Below are positions 58,909 through 64,000 of a DNA stretch of 64,000 bases, piece by piece. The notes under the pieces were generated by a model that worked only from the letters and a program-made list of their open reading frames with translations, was not told the DNA's origin and did no database searches. The stretch covers positions 25,511,001 to 25,575,000 of the forward strand of contig NC_068564.1 of the NCBI RefSeq assembly GCF_022201045.2, given 5' to 3'. Made by a program: the position numbers and the translations under genes. Position 1 is the first letter of the stretch; every line of letters begins with the position of its first letter. The DNA is from Citrus sinensis. Its lineage: Eukaryota; Streptophyta; Magnoliopsida; Sapindales; Rutaceae.

Positions 58909-61500
58909 AAGTCCGCTCAAGTTCTAGCAACCGTTTCCAGTTCAACAGAGAAAACTGGTCGTCCCATTGAAGGTTTCCATCCTAGCTTATGGGGAGACCA
59001 TTTCCTGACACTCGCTTCTGATTGCGAGGTAATTAAAGATAGATCTAAATAACTCATTAACTACCAGCTAGCCAGCCAGCTAGCCATGTGTGTGATCAAT
59101 TCGCATAGAGACTAATAAGTATTAATTAATTGTACTGTACATGCACGCATTGCAGACAAATGATACTACGCATCAAGAGGAATACGAAGCGCTGAAGCAA
59201 GAAGTCAGGAGCATGATAACGGCTACGGCAGATACACCTGCCCAGAAGTTGCAATTGGTTGATGCAGTCCAACGATTGGGTGTGGCCTATCACTTCGAAC
59301 AGGAGATAGAAGATGCATTGGAAAAGATTTATCACGATGACTTTGATAATAACGATGATGTCGATCTCTACTCTGTTTCTCTTCGTTTTCGACTGCTTAG
59401 GCAGCAAGGATTTAAGGTTCCTTGTGGTAAGTAAGATTTTTCCTTAAAGCTAGTCTGGGTCTCTATAGTTTCTGCCAATCACATACTTAGTTGTTGTAAT
59501 TTTTAAAAGATACTCAAAAGACTTGTTGTTACATTTGTAGGTGTTGGATATGAGTAGATAAAAAGAAAATGGTCATTTATTGAGTAGATTTTAACACAAA
59601 TTTGTACAATAGAGACATTTTGGACATATTTGAAAATAAAGTAACTATATAATTGAGTAATTGGCTGAAACTATCCCTAGCCATTTATATATGTGTTTAT
59701 ACATGCTGATGTCAATGTAACTGAGCACAATAAATCTTTTACTAAAAATATCAGATGTGTTCGAGAAGTTCAAAGATGATGAAGGTAAATTCAAGGCATC
59801 ATTGGTGAAGGATGTTCAAGGCATTCTAAGTTTGTATGAGGCAGGACACTTGGCCATTCGCGGAGAAGATATATTGGATGAAGCCATTGCTTTCACTAGA
59901 ACTCACCTTAAGTCAATGGTATCTGATGATGTTTGCCCTAATAATCTTGCTGAGCAAATTAACCATGCTCTCGACTGTCCTCTCCGTAGAGCCCTCCCAA
60001 GAGTAGAGACAAGATTTTTCTTGTCTGTCTATCCAAGAGTTGATAAGCACGATAAAACTTTGTTAAAGTTTGCAAAGTTAGACTTTAACCTTGTGCAAAG
60101 AATACATCAGTAGGAATTAAGTGCCATCACACGGTAAGCTCTTAACCCACGCCTGTGTTATTTTTACTTTAAAAGAACAAAAAAAACAAAAACAGATACA
60201 TTGATTTGCTCTGTTAATTTATAAGCATTTTTGAAAATATACAAATCACTTTCCTGTTCATTTGAAGTTCTAGGACAATATATTGTCATTGTCTTTGTTC
60301 TTGTTCAATTATTGTGGGAAATTGTCACTTCCTTCTATAATTCTTAGATTTTACTACTTACATCCTTACGGTTTTCATATGTAACAGTGCTTTACCTGTT
60401 TGACGTAAATTATTCTTTTGGGGCTTTGCCCTCCCATTATATTTTAAAAGTAAAATATGAAAAGAAAGAAAAAATCTATTTTAACAGAGATAAATATAAC
60501 AGCAAGAACATTTTGAGCAAATTTTAAAATTATGAGGACCAACCAGACATTTAGGCGAATATAAGGACAATAAGGACATTTACCCAAATGATTTTCTAAA
60601 CATTTAACAAAGAGAACATGTATTGATCATCTCCTAACCTCTACTAATTTAATGAGTGATCAAGATTGAGTTTTGAATTTTTATATTGATAATCAAGCCA
60701 ACTTTTTTCACTTTATTTATAACTAAATCATCTTTTTTCACTAAATTTAGAAAGCTTAGAGTAGTTAGGAGGGGGGAAAAAACTAGTAGAGAATGCTAAT
60801 AATAAAAGTGGGCAATTTAATTTCTCATTCACTTTTCACTAACTTTAACAATCTTACAAATTTCACACAAAGGCCAAAAATTCTCCTCTTATTTATGATA
60901 TCGATCATACATGTATAATTCTAGTGAACAATAAAACCGAGTTTTTGTTTCTCCTTTTTTTATCTTTTAAATTGCACAATGCCAGTAAATTTATTAATTA
61001 GTTTTAGCTACCAATTAAATAATTTTAATATAAGATATTTGAATTTCAGGGGGTAGAAAGATTTAGACTTCACTACAAAGCTGCCTTACGCAAGAGACAG
61101 AATCGTGGAGTTATATTTTTGGATTGTAGGGACGTATTTTGAACCAAAATACACCTTAGCCAGAAAAATAATGACCAAATCAATTTACATGACATCTATC
61201 ATCGATGACACTTTCGACGCCTATGGTATCTTTGAAGAGCTCAAACTCTTTACAGAAGCAGTCCAGAGGTTTAAAATATTTTGTGATCTATATAAATATA
61301 ATAAATTATTATTATTATTATTTTAAATTTTCTTTCACACGATATATTACTTCGTATTCAGATGGGACATCGGAGCCACAAATATACTTCCAGAATACAT
61401 GAAAATACTTTATAAGGCCCTTTTAGATACTTACAATGAAATTGAGCAAGACTTGGCCAAGGAAGGAAGATCATCCTACTTACGTTATGACAAGGAAAAG
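58909..61500 (+). pseudogene. Sesquiterpene synthase (TPS-a) pseudogene, exons 1-5 only
   Basis: Exons by translation: 58909-59028, 59156-59426, 59755-60133, 61050-61268, 61362-61500. The last three are 379, 219 and 139 nt, the standard TPS-a sizes. Motifs include RDR in [15 protein letters not shown] and DDTFDAYG in exon 4. Lesions: AAG where the start ATG is expected, directly after a run of As; TAG at 60111-60113 where a Lys codon is expected; and GGG TAG at 61051-61056 where the family has two Trp codons. Exons 6 and 7 are not found in the following 2.5 kb, which is LTR-like, so the gene is either truncated or its end lies beyond the window. It differs from relic 1 in many residues and shares none of its lesions, so the two decayed independently. 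Neither can make a full-length enzyme by standard decoding. Confidence 0.9.
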
Positions 61501-64000
61501 GTAGGCAATTAAGGGGTAAATCCTCAATTAGTCTATGTATTTTAAAAATGATAAATGCTCAAATAGTCCCTACATTTTCCGTTAAGATTTGTTACAAATT
61601 GTTACGAGCAAATTTGACCCGCCTCAATTTCTTAACATGAATAAATGGATATGGATCATGTTAATAATGGATCGTGTTTAAATAATTTAAACTTGTTACG
61701 ACATAAAATCGAGACAGTTTGAACATGATTCAATAGTTGTGTAGTTGGATTTCATTTCAACATGGTCCAGCATTAGCTTAATTTTTATTAAGCTTAAAAA
61801 AAAGAAGAAAGAGAGAGAGGGGTTCGTTTCTATAAATAGAGAGAGAGAGGAGCTAGTTTCCATAAATAGAAAGAGAAAGGGAACTAGCCCGGACGCGACC
61901 TAACCCGAACCCGCGACCCGACCCGGTCTGATCTTCCATTTCTGGTCACCTCACCGGCCGAGCAAGGTACCAAACGGAAGGTTAGAAGCCGGCCATCATA
62001 TATGCGTTGTCACCAAGGCCGAAAAAGGGCTAGAACGTCGACGATCAAGCTCGGAAAGCCGCGGTAAAACCCACCTCTTCTCGCCATCGATTTCGTCGGC
62101 TTTGGGTGATGCCACCGCCTGGATCTTGATCTCACCTCACCCTCCACTGTGCCAAAACCGCTATTTTGGCCGCGAACGACCGCCGGAAAGCTTGGGCTTG
62201 GGAAGCTCGATCCGCCGCTGTCGTCGCACGTGGAAGGTCACCGCTGGCACTATTGGACTCACCGAGGTCAGAACTATCAGAATTGAGCTTCTTGTTGTCG
62301 TTGACTGAACTCCGATCACCGCTAACAGGTAGGGGCAATTCGATAATTTCATAAAATTTAGGGATAATTTTGTAATTTTTGAAATTGATGGATAATTCAG
62401 TAATTTCAAATTAGGGAAATTAGGTAATTTGAGATTTTGAGGGTAATTTGGTAATTTAAGTTGTTAAGGGCATTTTGGAAATTTTGCTCTCCAAGGGTAA
62501 TTTCACGAATTCTGACATTGTGGATATTTTTGTAACCTGAATTGAGGGTAGTTTGGTAATTTAGGATTTTAAGGGTAATTTGGTAAATTATGATGTCGTG
62601 AACATTTTGGTAATTTACAAATGCAGGGGTATTTTGGTAATCTTATTCATACGGGAATAGTTTATTGCAGGTAAATATCGTTTCAAGCTTGTTAGTCGTA
62701 CTTCGCATTTATAGATATTAATTATGTCGTTTACTTGATTTAGGAGGAACAACGAACGAGAATCAACCCACAGACGAGGACGATAGCTGAGTTTAAGCGT
62801 CGTCACTATGAGTGGAATATACAAAACCTATTTTTATAGTTAATTATGATAGTAAAGCATGTTTGCAAAATAAGCATTCTAAACATTCTAATTTAATGAT
62901 TTTCTCGAAATAGATTTTATTTACGCGTTGATATTTTATTAAAATGTTTGGTTAATGATTTTTTGTATCGATTTTGAATAAAGCATGATAGTATTTTAAA
63001 GATAAGAAAAGTGAATTCAAATGTGGTATGATTTAAAGTATGGTTAAAAGGTATATGAATATGAGTGTAATGGTTGTTTTTAAAATCATTGGACAATACC
63101 TTTCCCCTCTAGATACATGTGATACAGATGACATAAAAGGCCTTTGAGGCCCTTTTGAAGACACATAGAGGCTTTAGGCCGTGTGCTTGGGCGCCTTTGC
63201 CTTTTGGGGGAATATGCATGTGGTATGATGATTACAGAGATATATATATTGAGATACTGACAGATATTGAGATACAAATAATACAGATGAGATATAGGCC
63301 TTTGGGGCCTGTTTGAGTACACACAGAGGCTTTGGGCTATGTGCTTGGGCGCCTTGTCCTTTGGGGACCAATTTATGCATCAGAGATATGATGAGATATA
63401 TGAGATATGAAATGACATTTCCCCGTCTACCAGTTGTAGCTCCGGGGCATGTTGGTTCCCTGATTGTCTGGCCATCGAGGTCTGGGTATGATGAAATTAT
63501 TCTCCTAAGTACTTGTTTAGTGACAGTTTTCATGATTCAAATATTGAAATTACGGTGTATCACGACTTCTTTGATTTTATACGGTATTATATATTAAGTT
63601 TATGTCACTGTATGTTTTATACTCATATAAGTTATTTAAGTTCTTATGAAAATTTTGTTAAAAGGATTTATTGAAATGATAATTATTTTGAAGTAAATTT
63701 ATTTTTTAAAAACTACTATTCACTTACTGAACACACTGAGTTTTATACTCACCCCGTTTTTATTATATTCCCCCCTCCCACATGAGATTTGTAGGTACAT
63801 CATTCGATCTAGCAACGATAGTTACATTGAAAATTATGGCCATGTGATGGTGCCAGGAATCACAGATGTTTGTTGGGATATTTTAGATTGTATAAATTAT
63901 TGCATATTTGTGATTAAAGATAATAAATTGTATTTTTGACATTATATGTTTGGAGGATATTTGGTATGTGATTGACGAAGTTGGTTGCGGAGGTTGATTA
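61501..64000. mobile_element. LTR-retrotransposon-like sequence, running off the window
   Basis: Signs: paired TATA-like CTATAAATAG / CCATAAATAG boxes near 61830-61870; a GC-richer tract at 61885-62320; about ten variants of GGGTAATTTGGTAATTT at 62330-62645; and ACTGAACACACTGAG ... ACTCACCCCG near 63727-63755, a pattern seen in LTRs of plant Gypsy elements. No reverse transcriptase frame, primer-binding site or clear LTR boundary was found, so the class is inference. Short reading frames inside are not supported as genes. Confidence 0.45.
63119..63371. repeat. Direct repeat, about 160-bp period, inside the LTR-like region
   Basis: The block with ATACAGATGACATA, GGCCTTTGAGG and GTGCTTGGGCGCCTT at 63119-63210 recurs at about 63281-63371. 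Confidence 0.75.

Noticed and set aside
62102-62409. Overlapping frames on both strands in the GC-richer tract
   Set aside because: Several frames are open at once because of base composition; none has a domain. The tract is part of an LTR-like sequence.
1-64000. CRISPR array, operon or prophage
   Set aside because: Intron-rich plant nuclear genes throughout; the tandem repeats have no spacer structure.

Overview
The window is AT-rich plant nuclear DNA with intron-rich genes, TATA boxes, a nuclear tRNA-Ala, MITEs and LTR-type repeats. The two terpene synthase relics and the protein families read, from memory, closest to Citrus/Rutaceae. That placement is inference; no database search was run.

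Left part (1-16 kb): a 72/57-bp minisatellite lies just upstream of a seven-exon TPS-a sesquiterpene synthase gene (2777-7819). This gene is dead: a TG...CA element with a 5-bp target duplication (solo-LTR-like, 1496 bp) sits in exon 2, exon 5 carries a stop, and the exon 5 donor is AT instead of GT. Next come about 8 kb of repeat-rich DNA, including a Mutator-type MITE with a 9-bp target duplication that split an acidic coding remnant, and a mosaic of repeated fragments.

Middle part (16-54 kb) is an ordinary gene block. In order: a class I formin (minus, six exons, 915 aa); a class VI small heat-shock protein (plus) with perfect heat-shock elements; tRNA-Ala(AGC); a KIN-14 C-terminal-motor kinesin of the ATK2/ATK3 type (plus, 17 exons, 801 aa); PNSL3 of the chloroplast NDH complex (minus, three exons, 220 aa); thioredoxin-like CXXS1 (plus, three exons, 128 aa); the iron-homeostasis bHLH factor ILR3/bHLH105 (plus, five exons, one GC-AG intron); a DUF1995 plastid protein (plus, one exon); and GAUT12/IRX8 of secondary-wall xylan synthesis (minus, six exons, 533 aa). 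These act in unrelated processes and form no operon-like unit. For each multi-exon model the reading phase closes across all junctions and the length fits the family.

Right part (54-64 kb): intergenic DNA with a 270-bp tandem duplication and a decayed repeat, then a second TPS-a relic (58909-61500) with exons 1-5 only, an AAG where the start codon should be and two in-frame TAG codons. It runs into about 2.5 kb of LTR-retrotransposon-like sequence that reaches the window edge. The most notable signals are the two independently decayed terpene synthases, the element in exon 2 with its array of CGGTTAACCG palindromes, and the codon-phased minisatellite next to it.
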